Part shown: piece after piece, positions 14,976 through 23,125 of the stretch
How positions within the stretch are numbered: the first letter of the stretch is position 1
How the letters are laid out: every line of letters starts with the position of its first letter
Source: Limivivens faecihominis
Lineage (GTDB): Bacteria; Bacillota; Clostridia; Lachnospirales; Lachnospiraceae
Direction of reading: 5' to 3'
NCBI RefSeq assembly: GCF_020686945.1
Contig: NZ_JAJEPR010000008.1
Span: 1-64,000, forward strand
DNA length: 64,000 nt
Made by a program: the position numbers and the translations under genes
The notes under the pieces: generated by a model
The model's input: only the letters and a program-made list of their open reading frames with translations
The model's database searches: none
Told to the model about the DNA's origin: nothing

Positions 14976-15132
14976 TAACAGTTCAGAGTATCAGCAAAAT
15001 AAAAAATCAGTCTCAGACAGAAGCTGCGAAAGCAGCGAGAGCGCGTGTAATGCGCGGGGTGCTGAGTCCCGGTGGGACTCGTTTAGCACCGACCGAAGCA
15101 GAGCGTAGACCTGTGGCCTGTTAATCTGAACG
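14976..15132. repeat. Structured intergenic element after glnA
   Basis: Begins with TAACAGTTCAGAG and ends near TTAATCTGAACG, an imperfect inverted repeat related to the ends of the 2919-3060 element. Inside are a GCTGC-GAAA-GCAGC tetraloop hairpin and a stem GGTGCT/AGCACC enclosing GAGTCCC/GGGACTC. No coding content. It is either a mobile palindromic element or an RNA structure between glnA and the ANTAR gene. Confidence 0.6.
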
Positions 15133-15165
15133 TTCGGGAGAGAAAAGAGAAAGGGCGAAAAGGTC

Positions 15166-15717
15166 ATGAGCATCATCATTGTAGTTATGCCGAAAGTTGA
15201 AGATGCCAAGAAGATCCGCAGAATCCTGGTAAACCACGGATTTACGGATACCATTTTCTGCCCCACTGGCGCGGGAGCGCTCATGGAAATCAACAAATAC
15301 ACATCGGGGCTGGTGGTCAGCGGCTACCGCCTTTCGGATATGTACTACAGAGAGCTTTTCGAGAATCTTCCGAAATATTTTGATATCCTGCTGATCGGTT
15401 CCGCATCGGCAGTGAGTGATAATCCCTCGGGGCTTATGTCCCTGACCACACCGCTGAAAGTTTTTGACCTGGTCAACACCGTGGAAATGATGATCCGCCA
15501 GATTGACCGCCGATTGAAACAGGATAAAAGAAAATCGAAAAAAAGGAGCGAGCGGGAGGAAAATTATATCCACAACGCGAAACGCCTTTTGATGGACCGA
15601 AACAATTTAAGTGAGGAAGAGGCCCATCGCTATATACAAAAATGTAGCATGGACAATGCCACCAACATGGTGGAGACAGCACAGATGATATTGATGCTGA
15701 TTTATGACGAGTGCTAG
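15166..15717 (+). CDS. ANTAR-domain RNA-binding antiterminator with pseudo-receiver
   Basis: A 183-residue protein. Residues 1-115 have receiver-like secondary structure (SIIIVVMPKVEDAKKIRRIL), but the acidic pocket and phospho-acceptor Asp of true receivers are not evident (the strand reads SGLVVSGYRL). A basic linker (RRLKQDKRKSKKR) leads to the C-terminal ANTAR three-helix domain, residues 130-180 (AKRLLMDRNNLSEEEAHRYI, ATNMVETAQMILMLI). ANTAR proteins bind paired small hairpins in mRNA leaders to prevent termination. Its place after glnA suggests control of nitrogen assimilation. DapL starts 10 bases later. Confidence 0.85.
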   Translation: MSIIIVVMPKVEDAKKIRRILVNHGFTDTIFCPTGAGALMEINKYTSGLVVSGYRLSDMYYRELFENLPKYFDILLIGSASAVSDNPSGLMSLTTPLKVFDLVNTVEMMIRQIDRRLKQDKRKSKKRSEREENYIHNAKRLLMDRNNLSEEEAHRYIQKCSMDNATNMVETAQMILMLIYDEC

Positions 15718-15727
15718 GAGAAGAAAA

Positions 15728-16945
15728 ATGTTTACGATCAATGACAATTATCTGAAATTACAGGGAAGCTATCTGTTTTCCAATATCGCTAAAAAAGTAG
15801 CCGCCTTTCAGGAGCGAAACCCGGGCGCCGAGATCATCCGTCTCGGCATCGGAGATGTAACCCAGCCGCTGGCCCCGGCCATCATTGAAGCCCTGCACAA
15901 AGCAGTGGATGAGATGGGCAATGCAGCGACCTTCCACGGTTATGCCCCTGATAAAGGATATGAGTTCCTCCGCCATGCGATTGTTGAGAATGATTACAAG
16001 GCGAGAGGCTGTGAAGTTTATGAGGATGAGATCTTCGTTTCCGACGGAGCAAAATGTGACTGCGGAAATATCCAGGAGATCTTCGGACTGAATAATAAAG
16101 TCGCTGTCTGCGACCCGGTTTACCCGGTTTATGTGGACAGTAACGTGATGGCAGGCCGTACAGGACTCTATAATCCGACCAATGAGAATTACGATGGAGT
16201 CATCTATATGCCCTGCCTTTCCCAGAACAATTTCGTTCCGGAGCTTCCGAAGGAAGAGCCGGATCTGATCTATCTCTGCTTCCCCAATAACCCCACGGGA
16301 GCAGGAATCAGCAAGGAAAATCTTCAGAGATTTGTGGACTACGCGAGAAAGATCGGTGCGGTGATCCTTTATGATGCCGCTTATGAAGCTTATATTTCCG
16401 ATCCGGATATGCCTCATAGCATTTATGAATGCGAAGGGGCGAGAGAGTGTGCCATTGAGCTTCGGAGCTTTTCCAAAAACGCAGGTTTCACCGGTGTTCG
16501 CTTAGGTTACACGGTGGTTCCAAAAGATTTAAAAAGCAGCGAAGGCGTAAAGCTCAACGATCTGTGGGCAAGACGCCATGGCACCAAATACAACGGAGCT
16601 CCTTACATCGTTCAGAGAGCCGGCGAAGCCGTTTATTCCCCGGAAGGAAAGGCGCAGCTGAAGACTCAGATCGATTATTATATGAAGAATGCGAAGACCA
16701 TTCTTCAGGGCTTGAAAGACGCGGGATATACGGTTTACGGTGGCGAGAACGCCCCCTATATCTGGCTGAAAACTCCGGATTCCATGAACTCCTGGGAGTT
16801 TTTCGATCACCTGCTTTCCACGGTAAATATCGTGGGAACGCCGGGAAGCGGTTTTGGTGCGCATGGCGAAGGCTACTTCCGACTGACTGCATTTGGAACC
16901 TATGAAAATACGCTGAAGGCCATTGAGAGAATCACAAAGATGTGA
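15728..16945 (+). CDS. dapL: LL-diaminopimelate aminotransferase
   Basis: A 405-residue PLP enzyme that makes LL-diaminopimelate from tetrahydrodipicolinate and glutamate, a one-step route to lysine and cell-wall precursors. ATG 15728 follows AGGAG; the protein then starts MFTINDNYLKLQGSYLF as in DapL. Seen: IIRLGIGDVTQPL, GYAPDKGYEFLR, VSDGAKCDCGN, FPNNPTGAG and the PLP lysine in SFSKNAGFTGVRLGY. Length is standard. A hairpin follows at 16991. Confidence 0.95.
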   Translation: MFTINDNYLKLQGSYLFSNIAKKVAAFQERNPGAEIIRLGIGDVTQPLAPAIIEALHKAVDEMGNAATFHGYAPDKGYEFLRHAIVENDYKARGCEVYEDEIFVSDGAKCDCGNIQEIFGLNNKVAVCDPVYPVYVDSNVMAGRTGLYNPTNENYDGVIYMPCLSQNNFVPELPKEEPDLIYLCFPNNPTGAGISKENLQRFVDYARKIGAVILYDAAYEAYISDPDMPHSIYECEGARECAIELRSFSKNAGFTGVRLGYTVVPKDLKSSEGVKLNDLWARRHGTKYNGAPYIVQRAGEAVYSPEGKAQLKTQIDYYMKNAKTILQGLKDAGYTVYGGENAPYIWLKTPDSMNSWEFFDHLLSTVNIVGTPGSGFGAHGEGYFRLTAFGTYENTLKAIERITKM

Positions 16946-16990
16946 TGAAGGCAGGCAGAAAAGGCCGGCGTATGAAGTAACTGTATAAAA

Positions 16991-17035
16991 AAACACCGGC
17001 TGGATGCTTGCAGACCCAGCCGGTGTTTCTCTTTT
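16991..17035 (+). terminator. Terminator after dapL
   Basis: AACACCGGCTGG pairs with CCAGCCGGTGTT around an 11- to 12-base loop, followed by TTTCTCTTTT. It lies 30 bases before the aspS start, so aspS may depend partly on read-through; no clear promoter fits between. Confidence 0.75.
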
Positions 17036-17065
17036 AAAAAGATAAATTTTTGGAGGAAATGTGAT

Positions 17066-18397
17066 ATGGAATTTGTAACAGGAGTCAGAAAAAAAGAAAC
17101 TCTGGAGCTTTCCAAAGTGCTTGCTCCGCAATCGCTGGACCAGGAGGTCCTGACAGACGGAAGTATCTACAGTATTCGAAACATGGGTGAGATCGCTTTC
17201 GTGATCCTGAGGAAAAGAGACGGTCTTCTGCAGACGGTCTGGGAAGAGAGAAAAACAAATCTTTCCATTTCTGAGCTGAAAGAGGGAGACTGCATCCGGG
17301 TAAAAGGAACTGTCCGGGCAGAAGAGAGAGCGCCCCACGGAAAAGAAATCCGTGCGGAGGAGATCACGATTCTCTCCTCTCCAGCAGAACCCCTTCCTCT
17401 TGCCATTGATAAATGGAAGCTTAACACTTCTCTGGAGGCCAAGCTGAACATCCGCTCCGTTTCCCTTCGGAACGTCCGGGAGCGGGCCAGATTCCGCATC
17501 CAGGAAGGCATCGTGAGAGGCTTCCGTGAATTTCTTCATGAGAACGGTTTTACAGAGATCCATACGCCGAAGATCGGAGCCAAAGGAGCTGAGGGAGGAG
17601 CCAACGTGTTCAAGCTCAGCTATTTCCACAAACCGGCCGTTCTGGCCCAGAGCCCGCAGTTTTACAAACAGATGATGGTGGGCGTTTTCGATCGCGTCTT
17701 TGAGACCGGTCCGGTTTTCCGTGCGGAGAAGCACAACACCAGAAGACATCTGAACGAGTATACCAGCCTGGATTTTGAGATGGGCTACATCGAGGATTTC
17801 ATGGAAATCTGCCAGATGGAGACCGGTTTTCTCCAGTACACGATGGAGCTTCTGAAAAAAGACTATGCCCCGGAGCTTGAGATCCTGAATGTCACCCTTC
17901 CGAAAACAGATAAGATCCCCTTTGTGAAATTCAGTGAGGCCAAAGAGCTGGTGGCAGAGAAATACAACCGCAAAATCCGTAACCCCTTCGATCTGGAGCC
18001 GGAGGAGGAAGAACTCATCGGCCGGTATTTCAAAGAGGAATACGACGCAGATTTCGTTTTTGTCACTCATTATCCCTCCAAGAAGCGCCCGTTCTACGCG
18101 ATGGATGACCCGGCAGATTCCCGTTATACCTTAAGCTTCGACCTCCTGTTCCGCGGCCTTGAGATCACGACAGGTGGTCAGCGTATTCACGATTATCATA
18201 TGCTGGAGGACAAGATCGCAGCCAGAGGAATGACCGACGAGGGCATGGAGCAGTACATGGATGCGTTCAAATACGGCATGCCGCCTCACGGTGGTCTCGG
18301 AATCGGTATGGAGCGTCTGACCATGCAGCTTCTGGGCGAGGAAAATGTCAGAGAAGCCTGCCTGTTCCCACGCGATCTGAACAGACTGGAGCCGTAA
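17066..18397 (+). CDS. aspS2: Aspartate-tRNA ligase, archaeal (non-discriminating) type
   Basis: A 443-residue class II synthetase that charges tRNA-Asp and, by inference, tRNA-Asn. It has an N-terminal OB-fold anticodon domain (IYSIRNMGEIAFVILRKRDG) and a catalytic core with motif 2 (VFRAEKHNTRRHLNEYTSLDFEM) and motif 3 (GLGIGMERLTMQLLG). The length is that of archaeal-type AspRS, far below the roughly 590 residues of the usual bacterial enzyme, which has a GAD insertion missing here. gatCAB follows within 16 bases, which fits the indirect Asn-tRNA pathway. AsnRS is the nearest relative to exclude; the GatCAB link argues for AspRS. Confidence 0.9.
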   Translation: MEFVTGVRKKETLELSKVLAPQSLDQEVLTDGSIYSIRNMGEIAFVILRKRDGLLQTVWEERKTNLSISELKEGDCIRVKGTVRAEERAPHGKEIRAEEITILSSPAEPLPLAIDKWKLNTSLEAKLNIRSVSLRNVRERARFRIQEGIVRGFREFLHENGFTEIHTPKIGAKGAEGGANVFKLSYFHKPAVLAQSPQFYKQMMVGVFDRVFETGPVFRAEKHNTRRHLNEYTSLDFEMGYIEDFMEICQMETGFLQYTMELLKKDYAPELEILNVTLPKTDKIPFVKFSEAKELVAEKYNRKIRNPFDLEPEEEELIGRYFKEEYDADFVFVTHYPSKKRPFYAMDDPADSRYTLSFDLLFRGLEITTGGQRIHDYHMLEDKIAARGMTDEGMEQYMDAFKYGMPPHGGLGIGMERLTMQLLGEENVREACLFPRDLNRLEP

Positions 18398-18413
18398 AAA
18401 AGGAGGAAGAAAA

Positions 18414-18710
18414 ATGGCAGAGCATAAGATTTCCGATGAGGTTATGGCTAACACCGAGCTTCTGGCCAAGCTGGCCCTCACCGATGAAGAAAGAGAAAAA
18501 TCCCGCCAGGAAATGGAAAAAATCCTGGGTTATGTAGATAAACTGAACGAACTCGACACCGAAGGCGTGGAGCCGCTGATCTCTCTTTTCCCCGTGGAAA
18601 ATGTGTTCCGCGAGGACAAAGTGGTAAACGGCGACATGAGAGATGAACTGGTGGATCTGGCGCCCCGCAAGAAGGACGGCCAGTATCTGGTACCGAAGAC
18701 AGTCGAGTAG
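18414..18710 (+). CDS. gatC: Aspartyl/glutamyl-tRNA amidotransferase subunit C
   Basis: A 98-residue linker subunit that wraps around GatA and holds it to GatB. Typical start (ISDEVMANTELLAKLALTDEE) and the LGYVDKLNELDTEGVEPL segment. AAAAAGGAGGAAG precedes the ATG. It lies 16 bases after aspS and 11 before gatA. Confidence 0.93.
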   Translation: MAEHKISDEVMANTELLAKLALTDEEREKSRQEMEKILGYVDKLNELDTEGVEPLISLFPVENVFREDKVVNGDMRDELVDLAPRKKDGQYLVPKTVE

Positions 18711-18721
18711 GGAGGACCGAT

Positions 18722-20221
18722 ATGGATATTTTGGAAAACACAGCCCTTTCACTGGGGAAAAAGATCCGGCAGAAGGAGATCAGCGTGAGAGAAGCCGTAA
18801 AAGCCTCCCTTGACCAGATCGACAGACAGGAGCCGAAGATCCACGCTTTTCTGGATGTGGATGAGAAAAAAGTATACGCGCGGGTAAAAGAAGTTGAGGA
18901 AGGCATCAAGGCCGGCCGCTACAGAGGCCCGCTGGCAGGCGTGCCCATTGCAGTCAAAGACAACATCTGCACGAAGGGTCAGAAAACCACCTGCGCTTCA
19001 AAGATTCTTGGAAACTTCGTTCCGCCCTACAATGCCTCTGCTGTAGAAAAGCTCAACGAGGCAGGCATGATCGTCATTGGAAAAACAAACATGGATGAGT
19101 TCGCCATGGGAAGCACCACAGAGACTTCCGCCTTTGGCATCACCCATAACCCCTGGAATACCAACCATGTACCCGGCGGTTCTTCAGGTGGTTCCTGTGC
19201 GGCTGTAGCGGCAGGAGAAGCCTTTGCGGCCCTGGGTTCCGACACCGGCGGTTCCATCCGTCAGCCCTCCGCTTACTGCGGCGTTACGGGCATCAAACCC
19301 ACCTACGGAACCGTTTCCCGTTATGGCCTGATTGCCTATGCCTCCTCTCTGGATCAGATCGGACCGGTGGCAAGAGATACGGCGGACTGCGCGGCTCTTC
19401 TGGATGTGCTCATGGGCTACGATCCAAAAGATTCTACATCCATGGAAAGGAAGCCGGAACAGTTTCTGGATTCTCTGAGAGGCGACCTTCATGGTGTCCG
19501 CATCGGTGTGCCAAAGGAATATCTGGATCTCGCAGAAAACCTCGATCCGGATGTGAAAAAAGCCATGGTGGACACGATTCACCTCCTGAGCAGAAACGGC
19601 GCGATTGTCGAATTTTTCCAGCTGGGTATGGTGGACTATGTGATCCCTGCCTACTATATCATCGCCTCTGCGGAGGCCAGCTCCAACCTGGCCCGGTTTG
19701 ACGGCGTCAAATACGGCTACCGCACCCCGGAGGCCGACGGCCTTCACGACATGTACAAAAAGACCCGTGCGGAAGGCTTCGGCGAGGAGGTAAAACGCCG
19801 TATTCTTCTGGGCTCTTTTGTTTTAAGCTCCGGTTATTACGACGCTTATTATCTGAAAGCTCTCCGTGCAAAGGCCCTGATCAAGAAATCCTTTGACGAG
19901 GCTTTTTACAAATATGATATGATCCTGGCTCCAGCTTCCCCGACCACGGCTCCTGAGATCGGAAAGAGTCTTCAGGACCCCCTGAAAATGTATCTCAGCG
20001 ATATTTATACCACGGCGGTAAACCTGGCCGGCCTTCCGGGCATCAGCGTTCCTGTGGCGATGGATTCCAAAGGCCTGCCCGTAGGTCTGCAGCTCGTAGG
20101 AAACTGCTTCAGCGAGAAAAAACTTCTGAATGCGGCTTATGGTCTTGAGAAGCTTCGCGGAAGTTTCCCCATGGCCTTTCAGGCAAAAACGGAGAAAAAG
20201 CATGGAAAGGAGGGAGCATGA
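18722..20221 (+). CDS. gatA: Aspartyl/glutamyl-tRNA amidotransferase subunit A
   Basis: A 499-residue amidase that frees ammonia from glutamine for amidation of Asp-tRNA(Asn) or Glu-tRNA(Gln). The Ser-cisSer-Lys triad is at K79 (VPIAVKDNI), S154 (PGGSSGGS) and S178 (GSDTGGSIRQP), the same numbers as in the well-studied staphylococcal enzyme. Full length. Overlaps gatB by 4 bases (ATGA). Confidence 0.96.
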   Translation: MDILENTALSLGKKIRQKEISVREAVKASLDQIDRQEPKIHAFLDVDEKKVYARVKEVEEGIKAGRYRGPLAGVPIAVKDNICTKGQKTTCASKILGNFVPPYNASAVEKLNEAGMIVIGKTNMDEFAMGSTTETSAFGITHNPWNTNHVPGGSSGGSCAAVAAGEAFAALGSDTGGSIRQPSAYCGVTGIKPTYGTVSRYGLIAYASSLDQIGPVARDTADCAALLDVLMGYDPKDSTSMERKPEQFLDSLRGDLHGVRIGVPKEYLDLAENLDPDVKKAMVDTIHLLSRNGAIVEFFQLGMVDYVIPAYYIIASAEASSNLARFDGVKYGYRTPEADGLHDMYKKTRAEGFGEEVKRRILLGSFVLSSGYYDAYYLKALRAKALIKKSFDEAFYKYDMILAPASPTTAPEIGKSLQDPLKMYLSDIYTTAVNLAGLPGISVPVAMDSKGLPVGLQLVGNCFSEKKLLNAAYGLEKLRGSFPMAFQAKTEKKHGKEGA

Positions 20222-21654
20222 TGGAGAAACAGTATGAGACAGTCATCGGTCTTGAGGTCCATGTAGAGCTGGCCTCAGCCACAAAGATTTTCTGCGGATG
20301 CTCCACAAAATTCGGAGGTGCGCCCAACACCCACACCTGCCCGGTCTGCACGGGAATGCCCGGAAGCCTTCCGGTTCTCAACAAACAGGTGGTGGAATAT
20401 GCACTGGCTCTTGGCCTTGCGGCAAACTGCGGTATCAACCAGCACTGCCGTTTTGACCGGAAAAACTATTTCTATCCGGATAACCCTCAGAACTACCAGA
20501 TTTCTCAGCTTTATGTGCCCATTTGCCACGACGGCTGGCTGATGGTGGACACTTCCGTGGGCCAGAAAAAGATCCGCATTCACGAGATGCACATGGAGGA
20601 GGATGCCGGTAAACTGATCCATGACGAGTGGGAGGACTGCTCCCTGGTGGACTACAACCGAAGCGGCGTTCCGCTGGTGGAGATCGTTTCCGAGCCGGAT
20701 ATGCGTTCTGCCGAGGAGGTTATCGCTTACCTGGAGAAGCTCCGGATGATCTGCCAGTATCTTGGCGTATCAGACTGTAAGCTTCAGGAAGGTTCCATGC
20801 GTGCCGACGTAAACCTCTCCGTGAGGGAAGTGGGCAGCGATAAGCTTGGCACCCGTACCGAGATGAAAAACCTGAACTCCTTCAAAGCCATCGCCCGTGC
20901 CATCGACGGCGAGCGCGCCCGTCAGATCGAGCTTCTGGAGGAAGGAAAGAGCGTGGTTCAGGAGACCCGCCGCTGGGACGACAACAAAGAGTATTCATAC
21001 GCAATGCGTTCCAAGGAGGATGCCAAGGATTATCGTTATTTCCCGGATCCGGATCTGCCCTCCGTCTACATCGACGACGAGTGGATCAGCCGGGTGAAAA
21101 AAGCCCAGCCCGAGATGCAGCCGGAAAAAGCGGCCCGCTACCAGAAGGATTATGGCCTTTCCGAGTACGATGCCAGCCAGCTAACCCAGTCCCGCCATCT
21201 GGCAGAGCTTTTTGAGAAGACGGCGGATCTTTGCGGCAATCCCAAGAAAGCGGCAAACTGGTTCTTGGGTGAGACGCTTCGTCTGCTGAAAGAGAGAGGA
21301 CTGGAGGAAGAAGAGGTTGAGTTTTCACCGGAGCATCTGGCAGCCCTTATCGCTTCTGTGGAAAAAGGCGAAGTGAACAACCAGGGCGCGAAGGAGGTCT
21401 TTGAGAAGATCTTTGATGAAGATGTGGAGCCGATGGCTTATATCGAGGCCCACGGTCTGAAAATTTCCCAGTCTGCCGGGGAGGCGGAGGCTGTAGTGGA
21501 TAAGATCCTGGCAGCTAATGCGGATGCTGTAGAGAAATATAAGAACGGCGAGGAGAAAGTACTTGGCTTTCTGGTCGGTCAGATCATGAAAGAGATGAAA
21601 GGAAAGTGCAATCCGGGCCAGATGAAAGAATTGATCATTTCCAAGGTAAAATAA
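20218..21654 (+). CDS. gatB: Aspartyl/glutamyl-tRNA amidotransferase subunit B
   Basis: A 478-residue kinase/transamidase subunit. It shows the GLEVHVEL start, the zinc-type cysteines in FCGCSTKFGGAPNTHTCPVC, the GMPGSLPVLN loop and the C-terminal YqeY-like tail domain (FLVGQIMKEMKGKCNPGQ). Two adjacent ATG codons overlap the gatA stop. Last gene of the aspS-gatCAB unit; repeat copy D starts 5 bases after the stop and its hairpin may serve as the transcript end. Confidence 0.96.
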   Translation: MMEKQYETVIGLEVHVELASATKIFCGCSTKFGGAPNTHTCPVCTGMPGSLPVLNKQVVEYALALGLAANCGINQHCRFDRKNYFYPDNPQNYQISQLYVPICHDGWLMVDTSVGQKKIRIHEMHMEEDAGKLIHDEWEDCSLVDYNRSGVPLVEIVSEPDMRSAEEVIAYLEKLRMICQYLGVSDCKLQEGSMRADVNLSVREVGSDKLGTRTEMKNLNSFKAIARAIDGERARQIELLEEGKSVVQETRRWDDNKEYSYAMRSKEDAKDYRYFPDPDLPSVYIDDEWISRVKKAQPEMQPEKAARYQKDYGLSEYDASQLTQSRHLAELFEKTADLCGNPKKAANWFLGETLRLLKERGLEEEEVEFSPEHLAALIASVEKGEVNNQGAKEVFEKIFDEDVEPMAYIEAHGLKISQSAGEAEAVVDKILAANADAVEKYKNGEEKVLGFLVGQIMKEMKGKCNPGQMKELIISKVK

Positions 21655-21658
21655 TAAT

Positions 21659-21775
21659 TTTGAGGGGGCCCGCTCTGAGTCGCGAGCCCGCAGGCCCCCT
21701 CAAACTCCCCCATCTGGGCCCGCTTTAGAAAATAAGGGGCGTACGTCAGACTGGGACGCAGCGGTGGGGAGATAG
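21659..21775 (+). repeat. Hairpin-plus-tail element, copy D
   Basis: A 12-bp perfect outer stem (TTTGAGGGGGCC with GGCCCCCTCAAA), loop with CTGAGTCGCGAGC, then CTCCCC, GGGCCCGCTTTAGAAAATAA, GGGGCGTACGTCAGACTG. Loop and tail match copies A-C; the stem does not, but is complementary to itself. It lies directly after gatB. Confidence 0.8.
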
Positions 21776-21785
21776 AGAGTGAGTG

Positions 21786-21820
21786 AGAGATGCTTCTTTG
21801 AGAGAGGTATCTCTTTTTTT
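21786..21820 (+). terminator. Possible terminator downstream of copy D
   Basis: AGAGAT pairs with ATCTCT, followed by seven further T. The stem is only 6 bp with a long loop, so it is a modest candidate. Confidence 0.45.
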
Positions 21821-21904
21821 GTTGGAAAAATATAGTTAAAAATAGATTGAAATACATAAATAATAGGATGATTTTAAAAAGATGACTAATAAAATCTGAA
21901 CATA

Positions 21905-21934
21905 TTGACAATGTAAAACTTAAGATGATAAAAT
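21905..21934 (+). promoter_or_regulatory. Promoter of sialic-acid-type operon
   Basis: TTGACA, 18 bases, TAAAAT, in an AT-rich stretch about 110 bases before the regulator start. The rest of 21820-22043 is AT-rich with no other structure that I can see. Confidence 0.65.
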
Positions 21935-22043
21935 AACGATAACGGAAAAATAAACAAAAAATAAGGTTTAAAAAAGAAAATATATGTGAAAAATATGCAT
22001 AAATTTTGCCTTTTTAGGAGATTTGATTAAATGGGAGAAGAGA

Positions 22044-23093
22044 ATGGCCTTACGGTATCAGGAAGTTAAGTTGGAAATAAAAAAGTTGATTTTGAGCAGC
22101 AAAGAGGGGAGCAGGATACCTTCCAGAAATTTTTTGAGCAGGAAGTATCAGGTGGCCAGGAACACGATTGACAAGGCGATCACGGAACTGGAGCAGGAGG
22201 GGTATCTAAATTCGGTGAAGGGAAGCGGCACTTATGTGACAGGCCGGTTCAGCAGGAATGTCAACATCGGCGTGATCCTGCCTTCTCTGATGGGCGATGT
22301 TTATCCACAGTTTATTTCCGGAATTGAGGATTACGCCACAGCGAATCACATCAATGTGGTGCTTTTAAGCAGTGAGAGCATTCCGGAGAAACAGAAGAGG
22401 AACGTTTACCAGATGATCGAGATGGGAGCCGACGGCTGTATCATCATTCCAATTATTAACTCGGAGATGAGCTTTGAAACCCTGGATCTTCTGAAAAAGA
22501 AAAAGATTCCTTTTGTGCTCTGTAACCGCAGTATCGACGGACTGAACGCTCCTTTTGTGGGGACCAACAATCATTACGGAGCCTATATGGCGACAAAGCA
22601 TCTCATCGAAGGGGGCTGCAGGCGGCTTTCTTATCTTTCACAGAGAAAATATTCTACCTCCATCAGCCGTTACAACGGCTTCAAGACAGCACTGCTGGAC
22701 TGTCAGGAAGAAGTGGAGGAGGGGCCGGTTCTTCTGGGAAATTACGAGGGCGACGCACTGAAAGAAAAGTTGCAGGTGATTTTTTCTGGGGAAAAGATTC
22801 CGGATGGGGTTCACTGCTTTGACGATATGATGGCGACGGTCCTGTACAGCGTTTTGCAGGAAAAAGGGCTGGTACCCGGAAAAGATGTAAAGGTTGTGGG
22901 ATATAACGACAGCAGCATCTGCAATATTCTGCCGGTTCCGCTTTCGTCCGTTTCTTCCCGTTCCAAGGAGATGGGAAAAGAGGCGATCCGGATGATGATG
23001 GAAGCCCTGGAAGGCGGAGTGAAAGAGGAAGCTGCCAAATGGATCATCCCGGAACTGAAGATAAGAGAGAGCAGCCGTACAGAAAAAATTTGA
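22044..23093 (+). CDS. GntR-HTH / LacI-sensor hybrid transcriptional regulator
   Basis: A 349-residue regulator: a GntR-type winged helix at residues 1-70 (SRKYQVARNTIDKAITELEQEGYL, KGSGTYV) fused to a LacI/AraR-type sugar sensor (NIGVILPSLMGDVYPQFISG, VGYNDSSI). ATG 22044 is chosen since GGGAGAAG lies just before it; an in-frame TTG at 22023 sits too close to AGGAG at 22017. It is the first gene of the run to 28508 and is 32 bases from the lyase gene, so it probably controls its own operon; a sialic acid or aminosugar effector is inferred from its neighbours. Confidence 0.88.
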   Translation: MALRYQEVKLEIKKLILSSKEGSRIPSRNFLSRKYQVARNTIDKAITELEQEGYLNSVKGSGTYVTGRFSRNVNIGVILPSLMGDVYPQFISGIEDYATANHINVVLLSSESIPEKQKRNVYQMIEMGADGCIIIPIINSEMSFETLDLLKKKKIPFVLCNRSIDGLNAPFVGTNNHYGAYMATKHLIEGGCRRLSYLSQRKYSTSISRYNGFKTALLDCQEEVEEGPVLLGNYEGDALKEKLQVIFSGEKIPDGVHCFDDMMATVLYSVLQEKGLVPGKDVKVVGYNDSSICNILPVPLSSVSSRSKEMGKEAIRMMMEALEGGVKEEAAKWIIPELKIRESSRTEKI

Positions 23094-23125
23094 TAAGCCG
23101 TAAGAGGCTGGAAAGGAAAAAGGAG

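Noticed and set aside
17035..17066. T-box before aspS
   Set aside because: Only about 30 bases lie between the upstream terminator and the ATG, too short for a T-box leader.
16529..18070. Long minus-strand open frame of 513 codons opposite dapL and aspS
   Set aside because: It runs antisense to two clearly identified genes, has no family motifs, no ribosome site, and a composition expected from codon-biased genes read backwards.
22023..22043. TTG start of the GntR/LacI hybrid regulator at 22023
   Set aside because: AGGAG lies only two bases before it; the in-frame ATG at 22044 has a better-placed ribosome site and gives the normal N-terminus.
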